Shown here in pieces: positions 18,629-26,985 of a stretch of DNA of 64,000 nucleotides. Each line of letters starts with the position of its first letter. Position 1 is the first letter of the stretch. The notes beneath the pieces were generated by a model that saw only the letters and a program-made list of their open reading frames with translations, was not told the origin of the DNA and ran no database searches. The translations under genes and the position numbers were made by a program. The DNA comes from Paraburkholderia flagellata (GTDB taxonomy: Bacteria; Pseudomonadota; Gammaproteobacteria; Burkholderiales; Burkholderiaceae), in the NCBI RefSeq assembly GCF_021390645.1, contig NZ_JAJEJT010000003.1, positions 1,178,001 to 1,242,000 of the forward strand. The letters are read 5' to 3'.

Positions 18629-19429
18629 TCACGTGCCTGCACGGGCGCAGTTCACGCCGTTCGTTCCCAGGCCATCAACCTCGTAGTGCCAGACTTCGCC
18701 TTCCAGCGGAAAGCGGGTACGCACCACGCTCCCGGTCATGACGATTTCGCCCGCACGCAGGTGCGATCCTCTGAACGCCAGTTCTTGCGCCAGCCACGCC
18801 ACGGAAGCGAGCACATGCCGGTAATCGACCGCGCCAGTTTCTGCCTGCGGATTTTGCGGGTCTGGTGAAAATACGCGCCCTTGTCGAACGCCAAAATCGC
18901 TCGGTAGCGGTTGCCAGTCAGCCAGCACCACGCCGGCGTTCCATGAGTTGTCGGCGATCAGCGACGAGGCGTCGAGCGTGCTGTAGTCGGCATGGCGGTC
19001 GTCCACCAGTTCGAGTGCCGGGCAGATCGCCGCGGTGCATGCCGCGACATCTTCTGTCGACAGGGCCTTGCCGTTGGGCACGAGATCGCTGCTCAGCTTC
19101 ACCGCGATTTCGAATTCGAGGCCAAGGTGGATGTATTGCTTCAGATCGACGCGCGCGCCGCTGCGATACACCTGGTCGCCCAGAATCCGGCCGAAGACGG
19201 GCTTGCCTATGCCGCACATGGTCTGCATGGCGGTGGAGGTGAGCCCGATCTTGTAGCCGACGACATTGGCCTTGCGTGCGTGACGCAGCATGGCCACGAA
19301 TTCGTCCTGCACGTCGTATGCCGCTGCGGTATCGAGTGCCTTGCCTGCGGACCGAAGCGTGCTGAATGGCGCACGCGCCATATGTTGCTCGAAGAGCGTC
19401 TGTGCGAGTTGCTGGTTCGTCAAATTCAT
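18629..19429 (-). CDS. 2-keto-4-pentenoate hydratase family protein
   Basis: A 266-residue member of the MhpD/DmpE/HpaH hydratase and 4-oxalocrotonate decarboxylase family, whose members act on 2-hydroxydienoates at the end of aromatic meta-cleavage. Visible are VVGYKIGLTSTAMQTM, ILGDQVYRSG, GLEFEIAVKLSSDL (metal-site Glu residues) and the C-terminal GSVVRTRFPLEGEVW. No ring-cleavage dioxygenase is adjacent, so the substrate may be a non-aromatic keto acid. The start at 19429 gives a normal length; no good ribosome site is visible. The SDR gene upstream lies 49 bp away on the same strand. Confidence 0.88.
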   Translation of the reverse strand: MNLTNQQLAQTLFEQHMARAPFSTLRSAGKALDTAAAYDVQDEFVAMLRHARKANVVGYKIGLTSTAMQTMCGIGKPVFGRILGDQVYRSGARVDLKQYIHLGLEFEIAVKLSSDLVPNGKALSTEDVAACTAAICPALELVDDRHADYSTLDASSLIADNSWNAGVVLADWQPLPSDFGVRQGRVFSPDPQNPQAETGAVDYRHVLASVAWLAQELAFRGSHLRAGEIVMTGSVVRTRFPLEGEVWHYEVDGLGTNGVNCARAGT

Positions 19430-19478
19430 AGGGGTGTCGAAACCGTCGATTTGATTGAAGGCGATTCGGGCCCGACGC

Positions 19479-20255
19479 CTAGAACGTGCCGGGATACAGG
19501 CCGCCATCGAGCAGGATGTTCTGCGCGGTCATGTAGCCCGCGCTCCTGCTGCAAAGAAACGCACACACGTCACCGAATTCGGACGGACTGCCGAAGCGCT
19601 GCGCGGGAATGGTCAGGCGTTTTTGTTCGGATACAGGCACGTTTTCGCCAGCCTGGCTGTCCCAGCTCTCGAACATCGAGCGCAGCCGGTCAGTCAGGAA
19701 ATAGCCCGGCAGGAGGTTGTTGATGGTGACGCCGCGTGCGATCACTTCGCGCGCCACGGTCGCCACATAGCCGGTCAGCCCGAGGCGCGCTGCCGTCGAA
19801 AGGCCCAGCAGGGCTTGTGGCTGCTTGACCGTGACTGAGGTGATATTGACGATGCGGCCGTGGCCCTGTTCGAGCATGGCCGGCAAAAACGCCTTGATCA
19901 GAAAAATGCCGCTGAGCATGTTGGCTTCGAGCGCCGCGATCCAGTCTTCGTGTGACCAGTCGGCATACTGGCCCGGAGGCGGGCCGCCTGCATTATTAAT
20001 CAGGATGCCGATATTTTTCGCGTGGTTGACGATCAGTGCGCGGCCCGCTTCGGTCGAAACGTCCGCGGCGACCACATCCACCTGCGCGCCGCTGCTTTCG
20101 CGCAGCCGCGCGGCGGCGGCGACCAGTTCCGTCTCGTTGCGCGCCACCAGGGTGATCCGCGCGCCCTCGCGCGCGAGCGCTTCGGCGCAGGCGTAACCCA
20201 GTCCTTTACTCGCTCCGCAGACGACTGCGTGCTGATTTATCAAGCCAAGATCCAT
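19479..20255 (-). CDS. SDR family oxidoreductase lacking the canonical YxxxK
   Basis: A 258-residue short-chain dehydrogenase/reductase fold. The dinucleotide motif is GASKGLGYACAEALAREGAR and the NNAG motif is present as NNAGG. At the usual catalytic position the sequence is LLGLSTAARLGLTGYVATVA, where Tyr-x-x-x-Lys would be expected; Ser and Arg occupy the equivalent sites. A subgroup of SDRs with this change is known and some of its members have unclear activity. The start at 20255 is the ATG just before the Rossmann fold; the frame continues upstream without similarity. It is probably co-transcribed with the hydratase-like gene and is divergent from the Lrp gene at 20419. Confidence 0.88.
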   Translation of the reverse strand: MDLGLINQHAVVCGASKGLGYACAEALAREGARITLVARNETELVAAAARLRESSGAQVDVVAADVSTEAGRALIVNHAKNIGILINNAGGPPPGQYADWSHEDWIAALEANMLSGIFLIKAFLPAMLEQGHGRIVNITSVTVKQPQALLGLSTAARLGLTGYVATVAREVIARGVTINNLLPGYFLTDRLRSMFESWDSQAGENVPVSEQKRLTIPAQRFGSPSEFGDVCAFLCSRSAGYMTAQNILLDGGLYPGTF

Positions 20256-20418
20256 GCAATGCTCTCTTGAATAAGCCCTGATAGACGTACCGGGCCTCGC
20301 ACCCGGCAGTCGTTTTGTCAGCAAACTATACGCGGCATGGATGGAAATTGTTTGGCGGAAATTGCCGCTGCGGGCGTTTTGATTAAAATGAACGTTTCGT
20401 TGCCAGCCGGATTTTGAA

Positions 20419-20901
20419 ATGAACAATGCAGAACATGAGGTGGACCGAATCGACCTGCAGATTCTGAAAGCGCTGCAGCTCGACGCGCGGCTGTCGAGCG
20501 CGGAGCTAGCCGATCGCGTCGACTTGACGACCTCGCCGTGCTGGCGGCGGGTCAAGCGTCTCGAGCAGGAGGGGATCATCAGCGGCTATCACGCCGACGT
20601 GGATATGAAGAAGCTGGGCTTCCACGTGACGGCGTACGTGTACGTATCGCTCGACAAAAAGGACGAAAAGCACGTGAAGGCATTCGAAAACGCCGTCATC
20701 ACAAGTCCGCAGATCATCGCCTGCAGTTGCATTTCGGGCCGCTATGACCACCAGCTCACGGTGGTCGCGCGTACGCTCGACGAATTCGGCGAATTTGCCC
20801 GGCACCAGATTGGCGCGTTGCCGAACGTGAAGGAGGTTTATTCCGCTTTTGTCCTGAAGGAAGTCAAGTCGCGCAAACAGACGCTCGTCGACCTGGCATA
20901 G
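20419..20901 (+). CDS. Lrp/AsnC family transcriptional regulator
   Basis: A 160-residue regulator with an N-terminal winged helix (VDRIDLQILKALQLDARLSSAELADRV, then SPCWRRVKRLEQEG) and a C-terminal RAM ligand-binding domain (YVYVSLDKKDEKHV and later KEVYSAFVLKEVK). These proteins respond to amino acids as octamers. It is divergent from the SDR gene across 163 bp and may control that cluster. A second Lrp protein at 21387-21860 is clearly related. Confidence 0.94.
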   Translation: MNNAEHEVDRIDLQILKALQLDARLSSAELADRVDLTTSPCWRRVKRLEQEGIISGYHADVDMKKLGFHVTAYVYVSLDKKDEKHVKAFENAVITSPQIIACSCISGRYDHQLTVVARTLDEFGEFARHQIGALPNVKEVYSAFVLKEVKSRKQTLVDLA

Positions 20902-20939
20902 GCAGGCGGCCCGAACGTGCCGCCGCGGGGCCATGCTCG

Positions 20940-21205
20940 CTACGTGCGCCGCAGGTACGCACCGCACGATTCACGCAGGATCAATTCGGCGACCTGTTCG
21001 TTTCGACGCCCGATCGTGCGCAGCGCGCGATTTTCAATCTGCGCGAGCAGCACCACCATCGCCGCCTTGCCGCGTCCGATCGGATCCGTTCGCATGGTGG
21101 TCAACGGCGGGCTCGCGTAAGCGGTGAGGGGAATGTCGTCATAGCCCACCAGCGTAACGCCGTGGGGCACTCGCAGGCCGGCGCTCGCGAGCGTGATAGC
21201 GCGCC
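20940..21205 (-). pseudogene. LacI-family regulator, C-terminal fragment
   Basis: The reading frame shows GLRVPHGVTLVGYDDIPLTA, SPPLTTMRTDPIGRGKAAM and a terminal ELILRESC, the end of the LacI/PurR sugar-binding domain. The DNA-binding and most ligand-binding parts are absent and the frame runs into unrelated sequence near 21205. It is a dead 3' remnant between the two Lrp genes. Confidence 0.75.
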
Positions 21206-21234
21206 TGGATGTGCCGCGCGCACAAGGACTGCCA

Positions 21235-21395
21235 CACGGGCGCCATGACGGCTGGTACGAGACTGCGCTTGCGCTCATCAATCAACGTGTGACTCGCGAA
21301 GCGCTCCTGATGGCGTACAGCGACACGTTCCTGATCGCGGGTTCGGCCGTGCTGGCGTGTGTGGCGGGCGCCGTCGCCATCGCGATTCATAAGGG
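21235..21395 (+). pseudogene. MFS (DHA2/EmrB-type) transporter C-terminal fragment
   Basis: The plus-strand frame reads ALALINQRVTREALLMAYSD then TFLIAGSAVLACVAGAVAI, like the last helix of 14-helix drug transporters (REA.VMAY.D.F). Nothing upstream continues the protein. It abuts the LacI relic and slightly overlaps the end of the Lrp gene on the other strand. Confidence 0.5.
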
Positions 21396-21860
21396 AATGG
21401 GAATTTCGGCCATCCTGCCTTTGATTTCCCGCAGCGAGAAATAAGTCTGCAAGCGGGCGAGACCCGGCAGCCGATGCAGCTTGTCGTGCAGCAAATCAGA
21501 GAATGCTTCCAGATCCTTCGTGAGCACGACCAGAATGAAGTCCTCCGATCCTGAGATCGAGTGGAACATCACCACCTCGGGGATCTTCACGACAGCGTCC
21601 TGAAACTCCTGCAAACGGTCCGCGGACTGGTAGTCAATCGAAATCATCACGAAAACCATCGCCCCCAGCCCCACTATCCGGCGGCTCACCTCGGCGTGGT
21701 AACCGCGTATCACCCCCTCCGACTCCAGCTTGTTGACGCGCCGCCAGCATGGCGATTGCGAGAGGTTCACGCGCTGCGCCAGCTCCGCGGTCGTGAGGCG
21801 TCCGTTGGCCTGCAATTCGTTCAAAATCGCGAGGTCGGTCGAATCCAGCTCTTCAGACAT
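21387..21860 (-). CDS. Lrp/AsnC family transcriptional regulator
   Basis: A 157-residue Lrp protein. The helix-turn-helix is in LDSTDLAILNELQANGRLTT and SQSPCWRRVNKLESEGVIRGY; the RAM domain follows. The start ATG at 21860 begins the family N-terminus (MSEELD); the frame upstream has no similarity. It is divergent from the amino-acid permease gene across 127 bp, the classic arrangement for an Lrp regulator controlling uptake and catabolism of an amino acid. The likely targets are the permease, the aromatic aminotransferase and the aldolase. Confidence 0.93.
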   Translation of the reverse strand: MSEELDSTDLAILNELQANGRLTTAELAQRVNLSQSPCWRRVNKLESEGVIRGYHAEVSRRIVGLGAMVFVMISIDYQSADRLQEFQDAVVKIPEVVMFHSISGSEDFILVVLTKDLEAFSDLLHDKLHRLPGLARLQTYFSLREIKGRMAEIPIPL

Positions 21861-21987
21861 AAAAAAACCTATGAAATCTGATGTAGGGGTTGAAGTATGC
21901 AATTTTTGTAGAAAGAGGATATATATCATCCAGGAAGCGCGTTGTCGAATATAGAATCCATCTTCTTCAGCAGAACGACACCACAAA

Positions 21988-23382
21988 ATGAGAGACGAGA
22001 TTTCCAGACGCGAAGCGGGGTTGCAACGGGGACTGACGGCCGGCCAGATGGGCATGATCGCCATTGGTGGCGCGATTGGCACAGGGCTATTTCTCGGCAG
22101 CGGTTACGCGACCAATATTGCCGGCCCGAGCGTGCTGCTCAGCTTTGCGATTGGCGCCGTCATTTCGCTGTTGCTGATCGGCTGCCTGGCCGAAATGACG
22201 GTCGCCCATCCCACTGCGGGCTCGTTCGGCGCGAGCGCCGAACGCTATATCGGTCCCTGGGCAGGCTTTCTTGTCCGCTACACGTATTGGGCCGGCATGG
22301 TGCTCGCCATCGGGCCCGAAATCAGCGCCGTGGATACCTACATGCGCTACTGGACGCCGAACGCGCATCCAGGGCTCTGGGCCAGCGTGATTGCCGTAGC
22401 CCTCATCGCGGCCAACGCGCTCAACGTGAAGGTGTTCGGCGCGATCGAATATGTCTTCTCGTCGTTCAAGGTGGCGGCCATCATCGCGTTCATCCTCATC
22501 GGCTGTTTTGTGCTGATTTTCATGAACCATCCGGGCATGGGCTTCGCGAACTACGTGTCGAACGGCGGGTTCATGCCGCATGGTTTCGTGGGGACGTGGA
22601 ACGCCACACTTATCGCAGTGTTCAGCTACACCAGCATCGAGATGATCGCGGTCGCCGCCGGCGAAGCCGTGGACCCGCGCCGCGCCATCGTCACCGCTTT
22701 TCGGGGCACGGTGGTCCGCCTAGTGCTCTTCTATCTGCTTTCCATCGCGTTGATGCTCGCCATCGTTCCGTGGCAACAGGCCGGTGCGGGCGGCAGCCCG
22801 TTCGTGAAGGTCATGGAAATCATCAATATCCCAGGGGCCGCCGGCATTCTGAATTTCGTCGTGCTGATTGCGGCGCTTTCGGCGATGAACAGCTTGCTAT
22901 ACACCACGACCCGCATGCTGTTCAGCCTCTCTCGCGCGGGCCATGCGCCCGCGGCATTCAGCAAGCTCACGCGCCGCGGCTCGCCGGTTGCGGCACTCAT
23001 GCTGTCGAGCCTCGGCGGCGTGTTCGGCGTCGTGCTGACCGTCTTTTGGCCCAAGCAAGCGTTCATCTGGATGATCGCGATTGTGATGTTCGCGCTGATG
23101 TTCGTCTGGATGATGATTTTCGTCACGCACTTTTTCTTTCGCCGCAGCTGGAAGGAGCGCCATCAAACGCTGCCTTTTCGCATCAAGGGCTATCCGTACT
23201 GGACCATTGCAGGTTTGCTCCTGATGCTGAGCCTGATGATCAGCACGGCATTCTTCGACGATTTCAAGCTGACGCTCGCCACGGGCATTCCGTTTCTTGC
23301 CGCGCTGAGCCTGCTCTATTTCGTGAAGTACCGCCGAAGCGGTTCGAGCATCGCCGGCCGCCCCGCGACTCCAGAACTTTGA
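21988..23382 (+). CDS. amino acid permease (APC superfamily, AAT type)
   Basis: A 464-residue, 12-helix permease. The N-terminal GLTAGQMGMIAIGGAIGTGLF and later GNTIG-equivalent regions match the AAT family (GABA, proline, phenylalanine or lysine permeases); the consensus EMTVAHPTAGSF and YTSIEMIAVAAGEAVDPRRA are also visible. It is followed by an aromatic aminotransferase gene 49 bp downstream. Import of an aromatic or related amino acid is therefore likely. The divergent Lrp gene probably regulates it. Confidence 0.93.
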   Translation: MRDEISRREAGLQRGLTAGQMGMIAIGGAIGTGLFLGSGYATNIAGPSVLLSFAIGAVISLLLIGCLAEMTVAHPTAGSFGASAERYIGPWAGFLVRYTYWAGMVLAIGPEISAVDTYMRYWTPNAHPGLWASVIAVALIAANALNVKVFGAIEYVFSSFKVAAIIAFILIGCFVLIFMNHPGMGFANYVSNGGFMPHGFVGTWNATLIAVFSYTSIEMIAVAAGEAVDPRRAIVTAFRGTVVRLVLFYLLSIALMLAIVPWQQAGAGGSPFVKVMEIINIPGAAGILNFVVLIAALSAMNSLLYTTTRMLFSLSRAGHAPAAFSKLTRRGSPVAALMLSSLGGVFGVVLTVFWPKQAFIWMIAIVMFALMFVWMMIFVTHFFFRRSWKERHQTLPFRIKGYPYWTIAGLLLMLSLMISTAFFDDFKLTLATGIPFLAALSLLYFVKYRRSGSSIAGRPATPEL

Positions 23383-23431
23383 CTTTCACAAGACGTTCCT
23401 CTTAGCCCCTCATTGAGCGAGACAGTCAATC

Positions 23432-24637
23432 ATGTTCTCCAGTGTTCCGTTTTACCGTGGCGACCCGATCTATAGCCTGTTTGAAGAGTATGAAAAAGAT
23501 CCGCGAAAGCATAAGGTCAGCCTGAGCATCGGTGTGTATTGCGACGAAGATGGCCGAGTTCCGTACATGCAGGCCGTGAAGGCTGCTGAGGACGAAATCG
23601 CACGTAATCTCGGCGCGCGCCCGTATTTGCCGATGGAGGGCATGCGAGCGTTTCGCACCGCGGCCCAGCACCTGCTTTTCGGCGCCACGCAGGAGGCCGT
23701 GAAGAGCGGGCGCATCGCGACGATTCAATCGGTCGGTGCGACGGGCGCGGTGCGCGTCGGCGCCGAATTCCTGCGGGTCAATCTGAATACCGATACTGCG
23801 TGGATCAGCGACTTCACGTGGGAAACGCACCTCGACATCTTCGAGGCAAGCGGATACAAGGTTTCGCGCTATCCCTACTATGACGCGCGTACCGGTGGCG
23901 TGGACTTCGGTGCGTTCTGCGCCTGCCTCGACAAACTCCCGTCGGGTAGCGTTGTCGTGTTGCACGCGTGCGCTCACAATCCGACCGGCGCCGAACTCTC
24001 GAACGACGAGTGGACGAAGGTCGCCGAACTCATGGTGCGGCGCGGCCTGATACCGTTCCTCGACATGGCCTACCAGGGCTTCTCGAAGTCGCTCGAAGAG
24101 GATGCTTTCGCCATCCGCGCGCTGACCGACGCCGGTGCGTCGTTTCTGGTGGCAAACTCGTTCTCGAAGAACTTCGCGCTGTATGGCGAACGCATGGGCG
24201 CGCTGAGCGTAGTGTGCCCAGACGTTGCGCAGGCCGAAAACGTGCTCGGCCAACTGAAGGCGGCCGCGCGCCGTACATATTCGAGCCCGCCCACGCACGG
24301 CGCGCGCATCATCGAGAAAGTGCTGACCACACCGGCGCTCAACGCGTCGTGGCAGAGCGAACTGGAGTCGATGCGCGAACGCATCATGACGATGCGGCAC
24401 GCGCTGCACGACGCACTCGCGTTGAAGATCGGAGCTGAGCGCGTCAACTATCTGCTCGTGCAGAGCGGCATGTTCAGCTTCACCGGACTGGCGCCAGCGC
24501 AAATCGATATGCTGCGCAACGAGTTTGGCGTCTATCTCGTCAATACCGGCCGGATCTGCCTGGCCGGGCTCACTTCGAAGAACGTGGAGTACGTGGCAAA
24601 CGCTATGGCGCACGTCATCGAACACGTCAAACCATAA
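23432..24637 (+). CDS. aromatic amino acid aminotransferase (class I, TyrB-like)
   Basis: A 401-residue PLP enzyme of the aspartate/aromatic aminotransferase subfamily I-alpha. The start MFSSVPFYRGDPIYSLFEEY and VSLSIGVYCDEDGRVP are typical; HACAHNPTGAE and the PLP-lysine region SFSKNFALYGERMG follow. It moves the amino group of Tyr, Phe, Trp or Asp to 2-oxoglutarate. It lies between the amino-acid permease gene and an HpcH/HpaI aldolase gene, consistent with catabolism of the imported amino acid. The length and both ends fit the family. Confidence 0.94.
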   Translation: MFSSVPFYRGDPIYSLFEEYEKDPRKHKVSLSIGVYCDEDGRVPYMQAVKAAEDEIARNLGARPYLPMEGMRAFRTAAQHLLFGATQEAVKSGRIATIQSVGATGAVRVGAEFLRVNLNTDTAWISDFTWETHLDIFEASGYKVSRYPYYDARTGGVDFGAFCACLDKLPSGSVVVLHACAHNPTGAELSNDEWTKVAELMVRRGLIPFLDMAYQGFSKSLEEDAFAIRALTDAGASFLVANSFSKNFALYGERMGALSVVCPDVAQAENVLGQLKAAARRTYSSPPTHGARIIEKVLTTPALNASWQSELESMRERIMTMRHALHDALALKIGAERVNYLLVQSGMFSFTGLAPAQIDMLRNEFGVYLVNTGRICLAGLTSKNVEYVANAMAHVIEHVKP

Positions 24638-24693
24638 CGTTGCGATTGGCAGGGATGGCGGCGCTGTCCCTGTTCGCTGCAAACAGAAACGCC

Positions 24694-25443
24694 ATGCTGA
24701 AGAACTTGAAGGAAGCTGTACGCAATCGCGACCGTCTCGTCGGTTGCTTCGTGTCGATTCCGCATCCGGCCGCCGTGGAGGCGTGCGCGACAGACGATGT
24801 CGACCTGGTCTGCCTCGACGCCGAGCATGCGTCGATCGGCCGGGAAACGATGGAGCATATGCTTCGCGCCGCCGAATGCCGGCACGTGCCCGCGTTGGTG
24901 CGCGTTCCCGGCGCCACGAGCGGGTGGATCGGCTGGGCGCTGGACGCCGGCGCGCAAGGGGTCGTTGTTCCGCACGTGGAAACTGAGGACGATGCCAGGC
25001 AGGCGGTCAGCGCCGCGTATTACGCGCCGCGTGGCCAGCGCGGTGTGGGTATTTCCCGCGGCTCGTCCTACGGTGCCCAACTGCGCACCATCGCAGAGCA
25101 TGCGCACGAGCGGACCTGCGTGGTGGTGCAGATCGAAACGTTCGCCGGGGTGAGAAACGCCGCGCGGATTGCGAGCGTGCCGGGGATCGACGCGGTCTTC
25201 ATCGGCCCCTTCGACCTTGCCCAGAGCCTGCTCGCGCTGCCCGAGTCGGAGCGTCCCAGCCTCGACGAGGCCATTGCGTCGATCAAGGAAGCTTGCGACG
25301 CAGTGGGATGCAGCGTCGGGATATTTCGCCCCGACGACTCCGACCGACACAAGTGGAGCGGTTATCCGCTGCTCATCGTCGGGACCGATGTCACGTTTTT
25401 GCAAATGGGCATCCGGTCGTCAAGGTCGGCTCAGCATGCTTGA
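24694..25443 (+). CDS. HpcH/HpaI aldolase family protein
   Basis: A 249-residue class II pyruvate aldolase-type TIM barrel (4-hydroxy-2-oxoheptanedioate aldolase family). Visible are DLVCLDAEHASIGRETMEHM, ALVRVPGATSGWIGWALDAG, VQIETFAGVRN (metal Glu) and VFIGPFDLAQSL (metal Asp). It may cleave a 2-keto-4-hydroxy acid made downstream of the aminotransferase. I placed the start at the ATG 24694, where the family similarity begins; an in-frame TTG at 24640 overlaps the aminotransferase end region. No strong ribosome site supports either. The IS6 relic begins 20 bp after the stop. Confidence 0.86.
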   Translation: MLKNLKEAVRNRDRLVGCFVSIPHPAAVEACATDDVDLVCLDAEHASIGRETMEHMLRAAECRHVPALVRVPGATSGWIGWALDAGAQGVVVPHVETEDDARQAVSAAYYAPRGQRGVGISRGSSYGAQLRTIAEHAHERTCVVVQIETFAGVRNAARIASVPGIDAVFIGPFDLAQSLLALPESERPSLDEAIASIKEACDAVGCSVGIFRPDDSDRHKWSGYPLLIVGTDVTFLQMGIRSSRSAQHA

Positions 25444-25463
25444 GCTTATATCGCGCCGCCGCA

Positions 25464-25965
25464 GGCTGTGGTGCAAATTACGAGCACGAGCGAAAAACGA
25501 CGTGTTCACGATTGCACCGTCATGCTGAAAGAACTGCCTTCCAAACAGCGGTCGCAGTGGTGTCTTTGAGGCGCAACCGTGCGAGGTTGAACTGGCTTTT
25601 ACGAATGCGATGCATCAACCCCGACGCCCGATATCGTAATGGCCGCATTCCTGAAGTGTTTGAGGCCGAGCATTGCATTGACCCGGAACTTGATGTTGCG
25701 ATGATCCGGCTCGAACAAATTGTTCAAATCCCCAGCGCATGATCGTGGTGCGCGCCAGCGACAGCCCGCGCGCGGTCATTATTTCAACGAGGTCTCGAAG
25801 GCTGAGCTTGCAACGCAGGTACCAACGCACACACAGGACGATGACTTCGCGGCCAAAGTGGCGGCCGGTGAACAGCCTGTCGATGTCTCCCAGCTAACTC
25901 ATAGCCTGCTCGCGCTCGTCAAAACCCGAGCTTAACCTACCGGTGGCTCGATTTGCACCGGAGCC
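25464..25965 (-). mobile_element. IS6-family element, internally deleted relic (copy A)
   Basis: The ends are inverted repeats GGCTCCGGTGCAAATCGAG (left, at 25965) and GGCTGTGGTGCAAATTACG (right, at 25464), of IS6 type. Between them are the transposase start (GDIDRLFTGRHFGREVIVLC then RWYLRCKLSLRDLVEIM and TTIMRW) and, after an out-of-frame internal deletion, the C-terminal part (DHRNIK, MHRIRK, FNLARLRLK, AVWKAVLSA). Codon 3 is a stop. At 502 bp it is well short of the usual roughly 800 bp. The five bases CCGCA occur on both sides, but IS6 elements normally make 8-bp duplications, so this may be chance. Confidence 0.85.
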
Positions 25966-26193
25966 CCGCAGTTTATCCTCCTTCAGAGTAGCGAATTCCA
26001 GGGAGCATACGCGTTCGGTGTTGGCGAATTCTCGTGACCGGTAAAATATTGGTTTTTCCCCGGAATGAACCGAACCCCTGGCATCACGGAGAATCGGGCC
26101 ACTACCGGTTAACAGCAAACGGAGCAGGTGCGATAGTACAGGCAAGACAACACCGCACGTAGGAGCAACGCGCCGCGCACGTAAAGGCGAAGA

Positions 26194-26472
26194 TTGAGGC
26201 TTTGCGTCCGGGAGAAGCTGGTGTGCGGTGCATGGAAGACCGCATTCAGCGATCTCGACGCGCTCGACAGGCGAAGCATGGCGGGTATCCAGGCTGCATT
26301 CGGCGGCATCTGTCCGTCGTTCGGGGAGACGGTGCTGTCCTTCAGCGGCGAGAAGGACGCCGTCGCGAATGCCCTGCTGGCGTGGCAGGACGCGATGGAA
26401 AATGAAGGCAAGCTCGGCAAGCAATCGTCGACGGGTGAACACGTATCCTTCTATGAACAGGAAGACTCGTGA
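26194..26472 (+). CDS. hypothetical protein, about 92 aa
   Basis: An open frame with natural composition (GAWKTAFSDLDALDRRSMAG, then FGGICPSFGETVLSFSGEKD and a polar end). Its start is a TTG at 26194 without a clear ribosome site; an ATG at 26278 would give 64 residues. I do not recognise a family. It sits in a relic-rich gap (25966-26985), so it may itself be a fragment. No other gene is supportable in that gap. Confidence 0.3.
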   Translation: MRLCVREKLVCGAWKTAFSDLDALDRRSMAGIQAAFGGICPSFGETVLSFSGEKDAVANALLAWQDAMENEGKLGKQSSTGEHVSFYEQEDS

Positions 26473-26563
26473 CGGTTCGTAGTGACCCTGGCCCAGAAAA
26501 CCGTCTCATTTGAAACTGGAAAATTCCGGCATGGTGTTGATACCTCGGCCAGGAGGTCATGCC

Positions 26564-26626
26564 GTGAAGAAGAGCAAATTCACCGACGAGCAGATTGCCT
26601 GCGCATTGAAGCAGGTCACTGCTTAG
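26564..26626 (+). pseudogene. IS3-family orfA start fragment
   Basis: Behind AGGAGG, a GTG opens a 20-codon peptide MKKSKFTDEQIACALKQVTA that ends in TAG. It matches the first residues of IS3-family (IS2/IS401/IS407-like) OrfA transposases. The remainder of the element is missing. The sequence just upstream (26490-26560) is likely the element's left end. Confidence 0.7.
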
Positions 26627-26735
26627 CACGTTGGCGTTCACGCATTCCGGCCGACCAATGGCGACGACAGCCAGATGAGCCATTAGTTGGCTCGCGGCAC
26701 CGCTCCTAAACGCGCACAATTCGCATGTGACGTGC

Positions 26736-26761
26736 AATGACGTTGCACATGCAACGTCATT
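26736..26761. promoter_or_regulatory. 26-bp perfect palindrome (12-2-12) containing TGACGT
   Basis: AATGACGTTGCA, CA, TGCAACGTCATT form a perfect inverted repeat. A further TGACGTGC precedes it, giving a partial direct repeat. It lies 225 bp before the MmyB-type regulator gene. The half-site TGACGT recurs in the inverted repeat before the aldehyde dehydrogenase gene (27829-27874), suggesting the same regulator binds both. Confidence 0.6.
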
Positions 26762-26985
26762 TGCTGACCCGCGCCGCACGACAAGGCCATTGTGTAGCGT
26801 GTACTGCCGGTGATTTTTTCCTGACCACGACACGCGTTAGGTGTGCCCCAGTCGGAACACTTCCAGGCGGATTTTATTCCAATTCAGGCATGATCGAATA
26901 TGAAATTTGATCTGTGTATCAATCTATCGAAGATGACGTAAACGCATGCGACGATATCGTATGCCTTTTTTCCTTTGAATGAAAA

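Noticed and set aside
25459..25970. CCGCA on both sides of IS6 copy A as a target-site duplication
   Set aside because: Only five bases, whereas IS6 elements duplicate eight; in GC-rich DNA this may be chance.
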